A DNA stretch of 64,000 bases from Impatiens glandulifera (Eukaryota; Streptophyta; Magnoliopsida; Ericales; Balsaminaceae), in contig NC_061870.1 in assembly GCF_907164915.1 (NCBI RefSeq), positions 5,913,714-5,977,713 of the forward strand, in the 5' to 3' direction. Below the pieces are notes generated by a model. The model was given only the letters and a program-made list of their open reading frames with translations. It searched no databases and was not told the DNA's origin. Position 1 is the first letter of the stretch. The number at the start of each line of letters is the position of its first letter. Position numbers and translations under genes: made by a program. Below, one piece after another: positions 1 through 11,519 of the stretch.

Positions 1-299
1 TCTGATCTTAGGAACAAATTTCTCTATAAGGGAATCCTATTTTTGGATTATGTATTAATATTTTTTTCGTATTATTTTTTTTTATTATAATGTATTTTAT
101 TTCTATTTATTCTTTTTAAAATTGAATTTTTTTATTAAGTTAAGACGGTTATTATTAATATATAATTATATTAATGATTCTAGATTAATATGTTTTATAA
201 TTCAAATTGAATTTAATTGACTAGAAAAATTCATTAATAACAAATAAAAAATTCTATGAAATCGTGAAAAAAAAAGATAACTTGGATCTAATCATAGCA
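1..299. other. AT-rich DNA, nothing recognised
   Basis: Very AT-rich sequence with T and A homopolymer runs. No reading frame or RNA gene was recognised. It may be an extension of the neighbouring plastid-derived insertion, but I cannot match it to a specific plastid region by eye. Confidence 0.4.
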
Positions 300-660
300 T
301 TTTATTGACAATTTCAAAAAAGTGTTCATACTATGATCATAGTATGATGACGGTCAATCAAGTATGCCCCATCGTCTAATAGTTCAGGACATCTCTCTTT
401 CAAGGAGGCAGCGGGGATTCATCATCCAATAAATACATGAATTCATCTCTCTTTTCTATCAAAGGGAGGACGGGGGCAGGGCCTAATTTGATTCCCAAAG
501 GGAATGGGATCTTTTTTTTTCAATTGCTCTGGATTCATGTATTCCAATATGGAATAGAATACCATATGTTTTGGGGGAGCACATACACAAATGAAATGAG
601 TTTCTTGAACGACCCAAAATAAAAAAAAAACTTTTACTTTCCCGTGGAATACTTTTTCAG
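300..660 (+). other. Plastid-derived nuclear insertion (NUPT), trnY-trnE-trnT spacer region
   Basis: The stretch holds the palindromic ACTATGATCATAGTATGATG segment that lies just before trnE-UUC in angiosperm plastid genomes. It is followed by the first three quarters of that tRNA and then by spacer-like sequence. The order matches the plastid trnY-trnE-trnT cluster on the trnE strand. Substitutions and the broken tRNA show it is a decayed nuclear copy embedded in nuclear repeats, not a plastid contig. The right limit is uncertain because I recognise no plastid landmark after the tRNA. The 61-codon frame at 437-622 inside it resembles no plastid gene I know and is probably fortuitous. Confidence 0.7.
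366..420 (+). pseudogene. trnE-UUC: Truncated plastid tRNA-Glu(UUC) pseudogene
   Basis: The sequence begins GCCCC-ATCGTCTAATAGTTC and reads through the D arm, the anticodon arm with the TTTC loop (UUC anticodon) and the variable region, up to GCGGGGATTC. The T-arm 3' half and the acceptor 3' strand that should follow are replaced by unrelated sequence. One C of the 5' GCCCCC run is missing and the D loop has two changes. It cannot fold into a complete tRNA, so it is a non-functional remnant. Confidence 0.85.
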
Positions 661-1122
661 ATTAAACTATCTCTCTTCTTAATCTTATTTTGTATAACCT
701 AAATGAAATTAGGAATTTTTATTAGAAAATTATATTATTTCATTCAAATTGTGAACTGATCTCTTCATATATATGTGTTACATTATTCATAATGTAAGCA
801 AAGAGGATAGAAAAAAATGAATCAAAGATTTTACCCAAGGGAATTCTTTTTTTAGAGGTAATTTGTTCATGTTCTAAATTATTAATGTCAATACAAATTA
901 CTAATTTTGATCATATATATATATGTTAAAAAAAATTTTATAGGTGCGTTAAATTTGGAGGACGAAGAAGTTAATTATAATAATGAAGAAAATTAGTTAG
1001 TCTTATTTTTTGTAGGCTACAAGTGATGGGATTATAATTAGTTTAACGTATTATTTTAGGATGATTTTGTAAACGATGGAATTAAATAGTTTTGTTTGTA
1101 ATTACAAAAAAAATGATAAATT
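661..1122. other. AT-rich spacer, nothing recognised
   Basis: AT-rich sequence with short A and T tracts and a TATATATATATATG run near 920. No coding similarity was seen on either strand. It separates the plastid-derived insertion from the first LTR. Confidence 0.35.
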
Positions 1123-1668
1123 TGTTGAGAATGAATTTACAATATTACAAATATGGTATATTAATGATACACAATCTTGGTACAAAAAAATGATATATTC
1201 AACAAAAAGAAACTATATTTTTTAGTATATAATTTTGATATTAGGAATAAGATTATCACAAAAGAAAATTATATCTTTTGTTATGGAAATACAATTAGGA
1301 AATATTGTAAAAATATTTTGAAAACTCTGAGAGTTTTGGACAAATTATCGATTTTGAACTAATTGAGGCTTATTTAAAGACGTAGTCGGACACTTTAGAA
1401 AACCAAGTCTTTTCCTTGAGAGCATTGCTTTCTTGTGAGTTGTGTGTGAGTTGTGTGTGAGTATTCAAGATTATGATACTCCTATAACAATTTTCATAAT
1501 AAAGTTGAGAGCCTCTTTTTCTTCAAAAGTGGATGTAGGCATGTTTTGGCCGAACCACTATAAATCTTATGTTTGCGTTCTTAAGTTTGCTCTCTTTCGT
1601 TTCCACGAATTTTCGGGGTTGTTGTTGTTTTTACATTAAGGGATACTTCATATCCTGATATATCAACA
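1123..1668 (+). repeat. 5' LTR of a plus-strand copia element (copia A)
   Basis: The segment starts TGTTGAGAATG and ends ATATCAACA directly before a tRNA-Met primer-binding site, so the right end is well defined. A TTATTTAAAG box near 1370 and a GTGTGTGAGTTGTGTGTGAG stretch near 1440 fit a promoter and leader. The left end is inferred from the TGTTG start used by related LTRs. The matching 3' LTR is not in the window, so the target duplication cannot be checked. Confidence 0.6.
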
Positions 1669-1670
1669 AG

Positions 1671-1682
1671 TGGTATAAGAGC
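1671..1682 (+). other. Primer-binding site (initiator tRNA-Met) of copia A
   Basis: TGGTATAAGAGC matches the usual plant copia PBS TGGTATCAGAGC at 11 of 12 bases and lies two bases after the LTR end. It sets the plus orientation of this element. Confidence 0.75.
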
Positions 1683-1796
1683 GAGGTTGTTCGAGAGGAG
1701 AGGAAGTTGTAGAGCCAAGATGATCCTTCGAGGGTTCTTAACAAATTCTAGGGAGGTTTCTAAAAGATGTCCATGTTGTAGTTCTTGTTGGTATTA

Positions 1797-1826
1797 ATGA
1801 CTGCCAAGTTTGAGGTGGAAGAAGTA
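1797..1826 (+). pseudogene. Start of copia A gag (truncated)
   Basis: ATG followed by codons for TAKFEVEE, a typical copia Gag N-terminus, about 115 bases after the PBS. A TGA follows within ten codons, and the reading is lost where the oppositely oriented copia B begins. Copia A was therefore interrupted or truncated here, and the rest of its gag-pol is absent from the window. Confidence 0.6.
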
Positions 1827-1840
1827 TGAGTTACTTGATG

Positions 1841-2169
1841 TCCAAAAAACAAACTAAAAATGCAGATTTTAGACAAGAAGACTGTTATAACGGATGCGAG
1901 AACAATGATAATAATAATAGTAAAAGACAGAATGAAAACGACACCCGATTTAACATGGTATCCAGCAAAAGTGCTGACTAATCCACGGGCAGAGCCACTG
2001 AAAAAATATTCCACTATAATCGTTAACACGGATTATAGATACTCAATAGTTCAAGAGAAAACTAACACCCAAGCCCTTTATTTATAGGGCCAGGTCAAGA
2101 CATTTTTCTTGCTCACTTCCTATGTGGGACAATCACCCAAAAAGAATATTCTAGGAAAAGAAACCAACA
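1841..2169 (-). repeat. 3' LTR of minus-strand copia B
   Basis: Read on the minus strand, a purine stretch AAGGTGGAGAT is followed by TGTTGG, the classic copia PPT/LTR start (boundary at 2169). Inside are CCCTATAAATAAAGGGC, a good TATA box, and the transcribed part. The far end near 1841 is uncertain: TGTCC may be the end of the LTR. The element's 5' LTR is not present. Confidence 0.65.
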
Positions 2170-2343
2170 AATCTCCACCTTGACTTGAATATTTTCGCAG
2201 ATAGCCAGATGCACCAGATGTACTTTAAATACCAGATGTTCCAGATGCATTATACTGAATACCCAGATAAACAAAACAGATGCATTACACTGAATGCCCA
2301 TATGTGCCCTACTCTGCCTCAGGCCTTGCCCCTTCAAGGGCAA

Positions 2344-4442
2344 TCAACAGCTTCTAACATTGAGCAAGTTCAAATAGTATTGAAACTTTCTCTGCCGAAC
2401 CAGCTTGGTAAACATATCAGCTGGATTGTCTGCAGTCCCCACTTTGTTTACCTTGATCCTCTTCTCACTTATCAGAAAATGGTACCTCTCATCAATGTGT
2501 TTTGTTCTTTCATAGTGAACTTGATCCATGGTTAAGCATATTGCACTCAAACTGTCGCAGTACACTGAAGCCTGATCGTAGTGTAGACCCAAGTCACTAA
2601 CCAATCCTTTCAACCGGATTCCCTCCTTGGCAGCTTCTGTCAAAGCCATATATTCTACCTCTGTAGTAGACAAAGTTATTGTCGGTTGCAGAGTAGCCTT
2701 CCAACTCACAACAGAACCACCAAGCGTGAATACATAACCGGTCATCGATCTTCAACTGTCTATATCTCCAGCATAGTCAGAATCTGAGTAACCAGATACT
2801 AGACACTGACTATCACCACCATACTGAGACCAATATCAGATGTACACCTGAGATAGTGGAAAATCCTCTTCACTGCTTGCTAGTGTTCCTTACTAAGGTC
2901 TCCCATGAACCTACTGACAACACTAACAGCATGTGCAAGATTCGGTCTAGTGCAGACCATAGCATACATCAAGCTTCCCACTGCACTAACATAAGGAACA
3001 TGTGACATGTATTCCTTCTCCTGAGATGATTTAGGTGCAAATACTAAAGACAAATGTGCATTTGAAGCACTAGGAGTATCAATGGACTTAGCAGTAGCCA
3101 TTCCAAACCTCGATAGAACTTTCTGAATATACCCCTTCTGTGACAAGAATAGCTTCGTACGACTTCTATCTCTGTAGATCTCCATTCCCAGAATTTTCTT
3201 AGCAGCACCTAAATCCTTCATTTAGAATTCTATATTGAGTAGTCCCTTCAACTTTTGAATGTCAGACTTCTTCTCAGCAGCTAGCAACATATCATCTACA
3301 TACAATACCAAATAGATGAAGGAACCATCTTTGAGCTTGTTGTAGTAGACACAATTGTCATACGGACTCCTTGAATAGCCAATCTTAAACATGTAGCTAT
3401 CGAACCGCTTATACCACTGCCTCAGAGACTGTTTCAGTCCATATAAGGACTTCTTCAACTTGCAAACATATTCCTCTTTTTTAGGTTCCTGAAAATCATC
3501 TTTCTGAGTCATGTATATCTCTTCTTCCAACTCTCCATGTAAGAAAGTTGTCTTCACGTCTAGTTGTTCGAGTTCCAGGTCCTGATGTGCAACTATAGCA
3601 AGTAGCACCCTGATGGAAGTATGTCTGACTACTGGTGAGAATATCTCATTATAGTCCATTCCCTCTTTCTGACTGAACCCTCTAGCAACTAACCTAGCTT
3701 TATACTTGACCCCCTCATCTTGTGACAACCCTTCTTTCTTCTTGAACAACCATTTACAAGTGACAATCTTTCTCCCTTGTGGTCTTCTAGATAATTCCTA
3801 AGTCTGATTCTTTTGAAGTGACGCCATCTCATCTCCCATGGCAGCAAGCCATTGGAAAGACTCAGTTCCCGCAACAACTTCCTTGTAGGTGGATGACTCA
3901 TGAGGATCCACTTCCTCTGTAACCTGTAAAGCATAGAAAACCATGTCCTCATATCCATGCATTATAGGAGGTACACCAAAATTAGCTCTACTAGGGCGAT
4001 TAAGAGCTAGATTTTGAAGTTCTACAAATGATGATGGAGCAACTGAAAAATCTTCCGCTGAAAGTGGTTGAGAAAAACTCTTCTCTGCTTCACAACTAGC
4101 CTCAGTCTTTTCCTGCTCCACCTGTTTCTCGATACCACAATCTATCGGAATGGTGAACTTCACAGTTGGGTTAAGTATAGATTTTTCATCAAAGATAACA
4201 TTCCTACTCAGAATAACCCTCCTCTCAGAAGGGGACCAGATCCTATATCCTTTCACACCATTCCCATAACCAACAAATACTCCCTTCTTTGCTCTTGGCT
4301 CCAACTTCCCCTCATTGACATGATAGTAGACCGTGCAACCAAAAGTTCTCAAAATAGAGTATCTGTTTGAAGGATGACAATCTCTATCTTTGATTAAAGG
4401 ATGACAAACAACGACCCTAGAGTATCTGATTGGAAACAACAA
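2344..4442 (-). pseudogene. Copia B pol remnant: integrase C-terminus, RT, RNase H (Tork-like)
   Basis: Minus strand, from high to low coordinate. Positions 4442-3800 encode the end of the integrase (FGCTVYYHV, then GVFVGYGNGVKGYRIW). Positions 3749-2880 encode reverse transcriptase with KARLVARGFSQKEG, LDVKTTFLHGELEEEIYM, the catalytic YVDDML and MKDLGAAKKILGMEIY. Positions 2745-2344 encode RNase H (TLSTTEVEYMAL, RTKHIDERYHFL), ending just before the PPT. Motif wording is closest to the Tork/Tnt1 lineage. Frameshifts near 3740-3800 and 2746-2880 and a stop at 3222 break the frame. Gag, protease and the integrase core are missing because the element is cut at about 4443, so it is dead. Confidence 0.9.
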
Positions 4443-4639
4443 ACAAACAAGAGATTATAATAAAAAACAACAAAAGCATACAAGACCTACAGTTTTAAAA
4501 TTCTAATTATGTTGTGAACTTTCTCTTTCAGTACTCTTACTCTAGTTTAGAATCCCAATTTGCATTCCTCAAAACTCAATTTGCATTCCTCGAATTCCAG
4601 CGATTATATTTACATCGCATCCTCACATGTTTGGCTCTA

Positions 4640-6137
4640 GGCTTTACTATTGGTGATTGAACTGTTGCATATGATGATGTTTTTTTGTGATCTGCGCATT
4701 CAATGGCTTTAACTTTGCCTAAGTTTTTTCGATCTACTTTTATAGTCTCCATTTAACTTTCCTCCACTCTTTTCTATCACTTCCATCTGCTAATTTTCCA
4801 TTGCTTTCATCCCCTAATTCTTCACATTTTTCTTCCTCTAATTCTTCTTCATTTTCACCCTCTAATTCTTCTTCTTGATTTGATTCTTCATCTTCTCCTT
4901 ACTCTTATTTTTCAACTTCTTCTTCTTCTGAATCCTCAACATTTTCATCATCTGCTTCTTCATCTTTTGTTTCTTGTAGATGCTTTCTAGTTCTTGATTC
5001 TTCAGTTTCATTTTCCTAGGCTTTCTCATTCTGCTCCTGAACTTTTAGGTTATCCTTATATTTTTTAACTTTCAAGATTTTTTGTTGTTCTTCAATTGTT
5101 TTTTCACATTGATTACTGACATGTTCAAAAGTATTGCAGAGTGCACATCTGTTTGGCCTTCATTCATATGAAATATCCATGATTGTGGGCTTGCCTCTTC
5201 TATCAATAATTGTCATTTTTGCTGGTAGAGTACTTCTAGGCTAAACTTCAATGTTTATCCTAGCATATGTGATGTTTTATCTTTCTTCCGTGATTGAGTC
5301 CATATACAATGGTCTTCCTAGTAGACTAACAAAATGACTAAGTGCTTCTGCATTGTACATATGAGTCGGAATATTCCTTAGTTTGAACCAAATTTGAGTT
5401 TTTCTTTCGATTTGCTACGTAGGTTCAATCCTTCAGACCATCTATCCAGCTTCATGCAGTTTGACCCAACATAAGTATGCCCCAACTTCAGAATATTCTC
5501 CAAATTTGTTCCCTGCTTGAACATTAGGAAATAAAGATCATTGATATTTGCAAATACCTTTTCCAGTCCAATGTGGTCTCATTGCTTTAGCAAGGCATCC
5601 TTAGTGACCAGGAAAGATACACAATTTTTTCCTATATAGTTACCAACAACTACATATTCCCACTCTTTAATGCATTTCTCTTCAACTTCAAGGAGTAATT
5701 TAAACTCGAAAGAATCTCTTCACTCTTTATTTTCCGGTCCTTAGTAAATATTAAGTTGGGTTATGAATTGTTGAGTTTTTTCCTTCCTATGAACAATCTC
5801 TTCTTTCTTCGCTTGAAACAGCAATTTCGAAATTTGATTCTTTAGTCCGTACAGATTAGTACTTTCATTATATTCAACCCTCTATTTTACATATTTGTTG
5901 ACTTCTGCCTGAATACTTTCCGTCATTTTAGTTTTTTTATGAGAATTTTCTTTGTTTTCCTTCTGCTCTATTTCAGAATTCATAGAACTTTGTTTCTGCT
6001 CTATTTCAGCATTCTTAGAACTCTGTTTTTGCTTTGTTTCAGCCACTACTTTTTTGCTTGTATCAATTTCCCCGAATTCTTTTACTTCTTTCGCCTTATT
6101 TTTGTTCTTTTCCCCATTATTGAAGAGAATAACATAG
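4640..6137 (-). pseudogene. Decayed LINE-type ORF1 (DUF4283-like, CCHC zinc knuckle)
   Basis: On the minus strand a lysine-rich N-terminal part (about 6130-5925) leads into a domain containing YVVVGNYIGKNCVSFLVTKD, KQWDHIGLEKVFANINDLYF and NILKLGHTYV. That pattern is typical of the DUF4283 region of plant L1-type ORF1 proteins. A CX2CX4HX4C knuckle (CTLCNTFEHVSNQC) at 5106-5147 follows, then a long Glu-rich tail. Several stops and frameshifts interrupt it. No endonuclease/RT ORF2 and no poly(A) end were found, so it is a fragment abutting copia B. It would bind RNA in a ribonucleoprotein if intact. The LINE assignment rests on domain order; a captured DUF4283 gene is an alternative. Confidence 0.65.
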
Positions 6138-7915
6138 TAATAAAGAAGAGTAAATGTAGAAACAGGACAATTCAGAAACCCTAAAGATTTAACGACTAAA
6201 TCGCTTCTAAAGACAACTTTCCATAAACACCCAAGATTAGAGAACTAATCGACGCTCGCAACCAGGAACAAAGCGTTTAGAAAAGATATTGATGTAATTC
6301 TAATAGATTTAGGGTTAGCGTCACTTACTTTGTAAATCGTCTCGTTCGTGCCGATCGTGCTATTTGTGCCGATCGTGCTTCAATCGACGAGCGGCGATTT
6401 TTAATCATATATGAGCCGTCACATTGAAATGGTCATCTAGTATTAGATCTTTCGGCTCAATAATAGAGTTCTTATTTTTGTGTTAGATGATTACTTTAGG
6501 GTCAAGTGTCTCATAAACTCGTCTACTTCTATTTTTTTAGAGAAATCCTTGAAAACTTTATGCAAAAGTCAACCGATACATAATGTGTATCTTATAAAAT
6601 TGAAACATTTATGCTCGGAGATGATATCCATGTGAGGCATAAATAGCGATTTCAATATATCAACCTCCAATAGTAATCATTTTTCTATTTGCAACCTAGG
6701 TTTATCTAGTAGAATCAGTAAACCTAGCCAACATCTGATGGTGATTTCAAAGCCTCGACCTACACATAAAAATTATTCTTGATTTTTCATTTATTTGATA
6801 CACATAGATTATTGTCCGGTGGTAATTTTAATGTCTCAACCTTTGATGAATATTTTGACTCATTGATTTTTTACTCAGTTACCCGGAGTTTCAATTTTTT
6901 CAGATTTAATGTCACCAACCTTTGAATCTGAAAATATTTAGCGATCACAATATACGATAGGGAATCTAAAATAGATGTTCCTCTATGTGAATATTAGGAA
7001 GGTTTAAAATTCTGCATCAAATTGTCCTTCGTTTAAGATCTGGTCTCAAAACTTACTTGTTTAATTATATCATTGATCATTCTCTTACTAAGATGGATAG
7101 TAATCCATTCTAATTCAAGATATAAATAATTTTTATGAACAAGACCGAACCTACAAGATAGACGACCTACATATCCTTGTTTGAGAGGAATAATGTTCAT
7201 ATGTATTTCGATTTTGAACGGAGACCTAAGCATGATCTTAAGGGTTTTGTGATAATTTTTTTAAGAAATGACCTTATCATGCCTACTGAAGGGTTTTATA
7301 AAACAAGATTTTTCAAGAATGCTCATAGTTATACTAGTGGTCTTAACAAGTGTTTTTTCCTAAACTACCATTAATATGAACTAAGAAGTTCGATGTATGA
7401 TCTACTAGAGAGTGTTCTTAGAACACGGTCCAAAGCACATGAAAATAGTATTTGGAAAATGCTCCTAGCATGAAACTAGGGGTCTTTGGTGCATTTAAGA
7501 ATTGACCATAGCAATACGAGTTGAAGAATTTTGGATGAGAATTTTAAAAATACACATAATAAAAAAAATATTGGTTTAATGCATGATTGTAGGAAAGTGT
7601 CCTTAATATGAAGGAAGGAATTCATTTTAGGACCCGTTGGGGAATATTCCTAGCACACGGATAAGAGAATGTGATTAGAGGATTTAAAAAGGGCCACTAG
7701 TGAGGATTTAGGGGTCTTAATGCATTTAAGAAACGTTTCAAGCTTGTGGAATGATTTTTTCTCGTTTCTATGGTAAATTGATCCCATTTCTATTCTTTTT
7801 TATTAAATGTTTTGACACTCATTGAAGATTATAAAATTTGAATATTTCTTTTTTTTAAAATGACATTCATCAATATAGAGAAATGACCGTGACTTGATTG
7901 AGTTCCTTTGTCTCA
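6138..7915. other. Unassigned repeat-rich DNA
   Basis: No convincing gene. The right half should hold the 3' end of the Tat gypsy element whose integrase ends near 7918 on the minus strand, so 3' UTR or LTR remnants are expected. No LTR pair or PPT could be fixed by eye. Short ORFs at 7033-7374 look like chance frames. Confidence 0.35.
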
Positions 7916-7917
7916 GA

Positions 7918-8960
7918 CGTAGTACTTCTTGAGTGCATCAAGATTGAACGGAGAAGAGAATTTGTGGACATTGAGGGTGGCCAAGCGAACTATGCCTTTA
8001 GAAAAGATTTGTTTAATATTATAAGATCATTCCCAGTGTGGCTAGAATTTCCCTCTCAGATTTTGTAATTCCCAAGTCTATTTCAAAACTAGGTCTTCAT
8101 CGAGAAGATGTCATGGTTTGAATTTTTTTAGTTAAACGATTTTGCATACGTTGTTGGTATGCATTCGTCTTACATAGATCTTTGAGCCTTTAGTCCTTCT
8201 TAAGATTATAATAGCGAGATAGGCCTAGTTTTCTTCCATGACATGGCTTTCCAAAAGAACTCTCAAGGTAAGAAACTCATTTTCTATAGGTTAAACAACT
8301 TACATTCCATAAACCAAGGAGTAAGGTGTTTCACATGTCAACGTCCTTGCCATTGTTCTGTAACTCCATAACGCGTAAACCATCTATTCATGGAAGTATT
8401 TGTACGTATAATTGGGTATGTTTATGATAGTGATCACATTCTTATTTGTGGACTTTAACGCTACTGTTAGTTTGCGGTGGATGACGCAAAGACTTTTGAT
8501 GGTAAATGTTAAATTTTTCGAGGAGTTTGAGCACTGGCCATTTTTAGAGATCATAGCGTGGGGACCCTATATCGGCTGATAATATTGCTACGTATGAACT
8601 TGGTTATATGGAATGATTTAAGGACTTTATATGAAGTTGTATCTACCCATTTTTTGAAGGAATTGCAATTAGGATGAAATCATGACCGTTGGACACCTAG
8701 GAATGGATTTTATCAATGATATCAATTCCCCAAGTAGAAAATGGCTTAGGTGAAGTTTTATTATAAAGGAGGGAAGCACGGGTACAATTTATGTTTACAT
8801 AAATCTAGCTTCTATGACACATCTTGATGAAGGCGATGCACTTATGTTCTAGAGTTTTCCAATAGTATCCAAGTCAAAGAATATCTTGGATTGTGTCATG
8901 TCGTTCATGTGAGAACCACAAGCCCCAACATGTAATTCGTCCATAATTCATGCAAATTTG
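7918..8960 (-). pseudogene. Tat-lineage Ty3/gypsy integrase remnant (Tat A)
   Basis: Read on the minus strand, broken frames give ELHVGACGSHMND (before the integrase core), PFSTWGIDIIDKIHS followed by SNGHDFILIAI (core start, 8700-8745), a PQTN-like segment, and finally KGIVRLATLNVHKF and PFNLDALKKYYV at 7920-7990 (C-terminal end). This order and wording match Tat/Athila-type integrases. Many stops and frameshifts are present. Together with RNase H and RT at 11.5-13.0 kb it forms one minus-strand pol, split by the solo LTR at 9274-11443. Confidence 0.75.
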
Positions 8961-9273
8961 ACTTGGTCTAAAAAAATATGTTTTCCCATCAAAAGAACAA
9001 CGATAAAGCAAGCCTACCACCAACACGTAATTGCTAATTTGTGAAGAACTCGTCTTTCCTTCTTTCTAAAATGCGACAGGTACACCCAGGTTTGATGTAG
9101 ACTTATTTGAACTTCCAATGTTGGAAACCATGTCGTTCTCATACACTCTATTACGTCATTGCTGAATTTTGAGAGGCTTGATCTAGATCCCATTGAGAAT
9201 TTATGTCATATTAGCAAGAGATGCAAGAACATTAATACTTTTGTGTAACTCATCGGAGTCTGAACAAATATAA

Positions 9274-11443
9274 TGATAGGATCGGCTTTATCGTTAAAGA
9301 CGGGGGTCTGGCTAATGATGAAGGCTTATGAAAAATGGTTTGATAGAAATCCTATTAGGGATTAATATCTCTTTCTATTCTACGCAAACTTGTGTAAACA
9401 CTTGAAACTGATTCAAGGCGGAATTGTTTACTTGGGTTTGTAGCACAAGATGAAATATGAAAAAATGACAGAAAAGAAGAACACAACAGTTTGTTTATGG
9501 ATGTTCGGAGAAACTCTCCTACGTCACCCCTTCTTCCAACCACCGGAAGGATTCACTATAATATGATGAGAATCAAATACAGTTTACACACTTAGCTCAC
9601 TATTGAACAGAACACTTTCTGTTCAATTACAAGATGAAGAATATCACTCAGCTAATGGTGTTTTGATTTAGCTCTCTCTCTCGATTCACACACAATACAA
9701 TCAGAAAGAAGCTTCACAGAATAAGTTTAGTAAGCAAGATGATTGAGTAGTCTCTCTCTCTGCAAAATCAGATTGCTTGTTCGTAAGACTTGTTAAAGCT
9801 AATTCGTAAGGCAGATTGTCCGTTGTCCTTGAGATTTGTTAAATACTGAGCAGGAGCTAACGGTCGAATCTTCAAGAATGATATGTGGCACTCTTCCATT
9901 GGAAAGCCTCCATTGTACACATCAGCTTCTGAGCACACAAGGATCGTGGCCGTACCGAACTGGTAGTGCGCCGAATATTCCATCAGGGATGTACCTGCAA
10001 AACGGGTAATGTGAGGAAAATTCTCTTACGTGGTATTCCTTGATTGGATGCATATAGCTGTTGTACTAATCTTCAATGGAAAGTGGAGTAGGAGTAGGGT
10101 ACAACTATAGCACGTGGGTAGGAGAAATGCTAGATTCAAGCGTATTGCTTAAACAGAGCATTAGACGTATTTCAGTTAGAAGGATTTGAGAAAATCAGTC
10201 TAATGAAATAAGTCAACTCCTTCTAATAAAAACGTCTATTAGACCGTCTGGTCTAATAGAATTAGACTCGCGTCTAATTACAATAACAATTAGACGGGTA
10301 CGTCTAACTCCATTGAGTTAGACTACACATCTAATTCTGGTTCTAACACAGACTTATCTGAAGGAGTTAGACTCACGTCTAACTTTCACTAATTATACTA
10401 CCCGTCTAATTATTAAATAACCATTAGACTGGTACGTCTAACTCCACTGAGTTAGACTACACGTCTAATTCCGGTTCTACCTTAGACTTGTCTGAAGGAG
10501 TTAGACTCACGTCTAACTTTCACTAATTAGACTACCCGTCTAATTATTAAATAACCATTAGACTGGTACGTCTAACTTCACTAAGTTAGACTACACGTCT
10601 AATTCCGGTTCTACCTCAGACTTGTCTGAAGGAGTTAGACTCACGTCTAACTTTCACTAATTAGACTACCCGTCTAATTATTAAATAACCATTAGACTGC
10701 CACGTCTAACTCCACTGAGTTAGACTGGCACGTCTAATTCCGGTTCTACCTCAGACTTGTCTGAAGGAGTTAGACTCACGTCTAACTTTCACTAATTAGA
10801 CTACCCGTCTAATTATTAAATAACTATTAGACTGCCACGTCTAACTCCACTGAGTTAGACTGGCACGTCTAATTCCGGTTCTACCTCATACTTATCTGAA
10901 GGAGTTAGACTCACGTCTAACTTTCACTAATTAGACTACCCGTCTAATTACATATATATTAGATTACACGTCTAACTCCAATGAGTTAGACTGTACGTCT
11001 AATTTCGAATATATTAGACTTACGTCTAATTCCATTAGACTCGCGTTTAATTTCGTGCATTCATTAGACCATCCGTCTAATTCTTTACATCTATTAGAAT
11101 TACACGTCTAACTCCGATGAGTTAGAATGTACGTCTAATTTTATTAGACTCACGTCTAATTCCGCGTATTCATTAGACTATCCATCTAATTCTTTACGCA
11201 TCTCTTAGACTTACACGTCTAATTTACACGTCTATTAGACTGCACGTCTAACTCCGATGAGTTAGACTGTGAGTCTAATTCTATGCAAATGAAAATCAAA
11301 ATCGGTCTAATGGCCCTCATTAGATCCAAGTCTAGTGACATGTTGTCTCAATACACCTGTATTGAAACTTATAAATTATTTCATTATCAAAATATCCGTG
11401 GGTAAATTATTTCAACACTTAGTCAAAATAATTTGACCCAACA
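9274..11443 (-). mobile_element. SIRE-type solo LTR, 2170 bp, inserted in Tat A
   Basis: On the minus strand it runs from TGTTGGGTCAAA (11443) to GATCCTATCA (9274), so it has TG...CA ends. The five bases on each side are identical, TATAA at 9269-9273 and at 11444-11448, which is the integration signature. The downstream part carries the core shared with the other SIRE-type LTRs here (GGGGTGACGTAGGAG, TCTCCGAACATCCATAAA; plus positions about 9498-9540). The upstream part is filled by the GTCTAA array. No internal region or second LTR is present, so it arose by LTR-LTR recombination. It splits the Tat A integrase from its RNase H. Confidence 0.92.
10150..11335. repeat. GTCTAA/TTAGAC dyad array, partly in 134/135-bp units
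   Basis: About 1.2 kb in which TTAGAC and its reverse complement GTCTAA recur every 10-25 bases, mostly as inverted pairs with 4-6 base spacers (for example TTAGAC-TCAC-GTCTAA and TTAGAC-TACCC-GTCTAA). From 10363 the array forms a higher-order repeat: the same GGAGTTAGACTCACG start recurs at 10497, 10631, 10766 and 10901, a period of 134-135 bp. Outside that block the hexamers continue with less order. The array lies in the U3 half of the solo LTR, the position of retrotransposon enhancers. Confidence 0.95.
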
Positions 11444-11519
11444 TATAACACTTTTGAACTTATATATGAGTGGTGAAAAAAAGACTAGTATATTTTTAGG
11501 TTTTTTCCCATTACTTGTC

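Noticed and set aside
366..420. Functional nuclear tRNA-Glu gene
   Set aside because: The sequence is the plastid-type tRNA and lacks the T-arm 3' half and the acceptor 3' strand.
10150..11335. CRISPR-like repeat array
   Set aside because: The repeats are 6-base half sites in dyads and 134/135-bp direct units inside a TG...CA-bounded plant LTR. There are no unique spacers of equal length and no cas genes, and the genome is eukaryotic.
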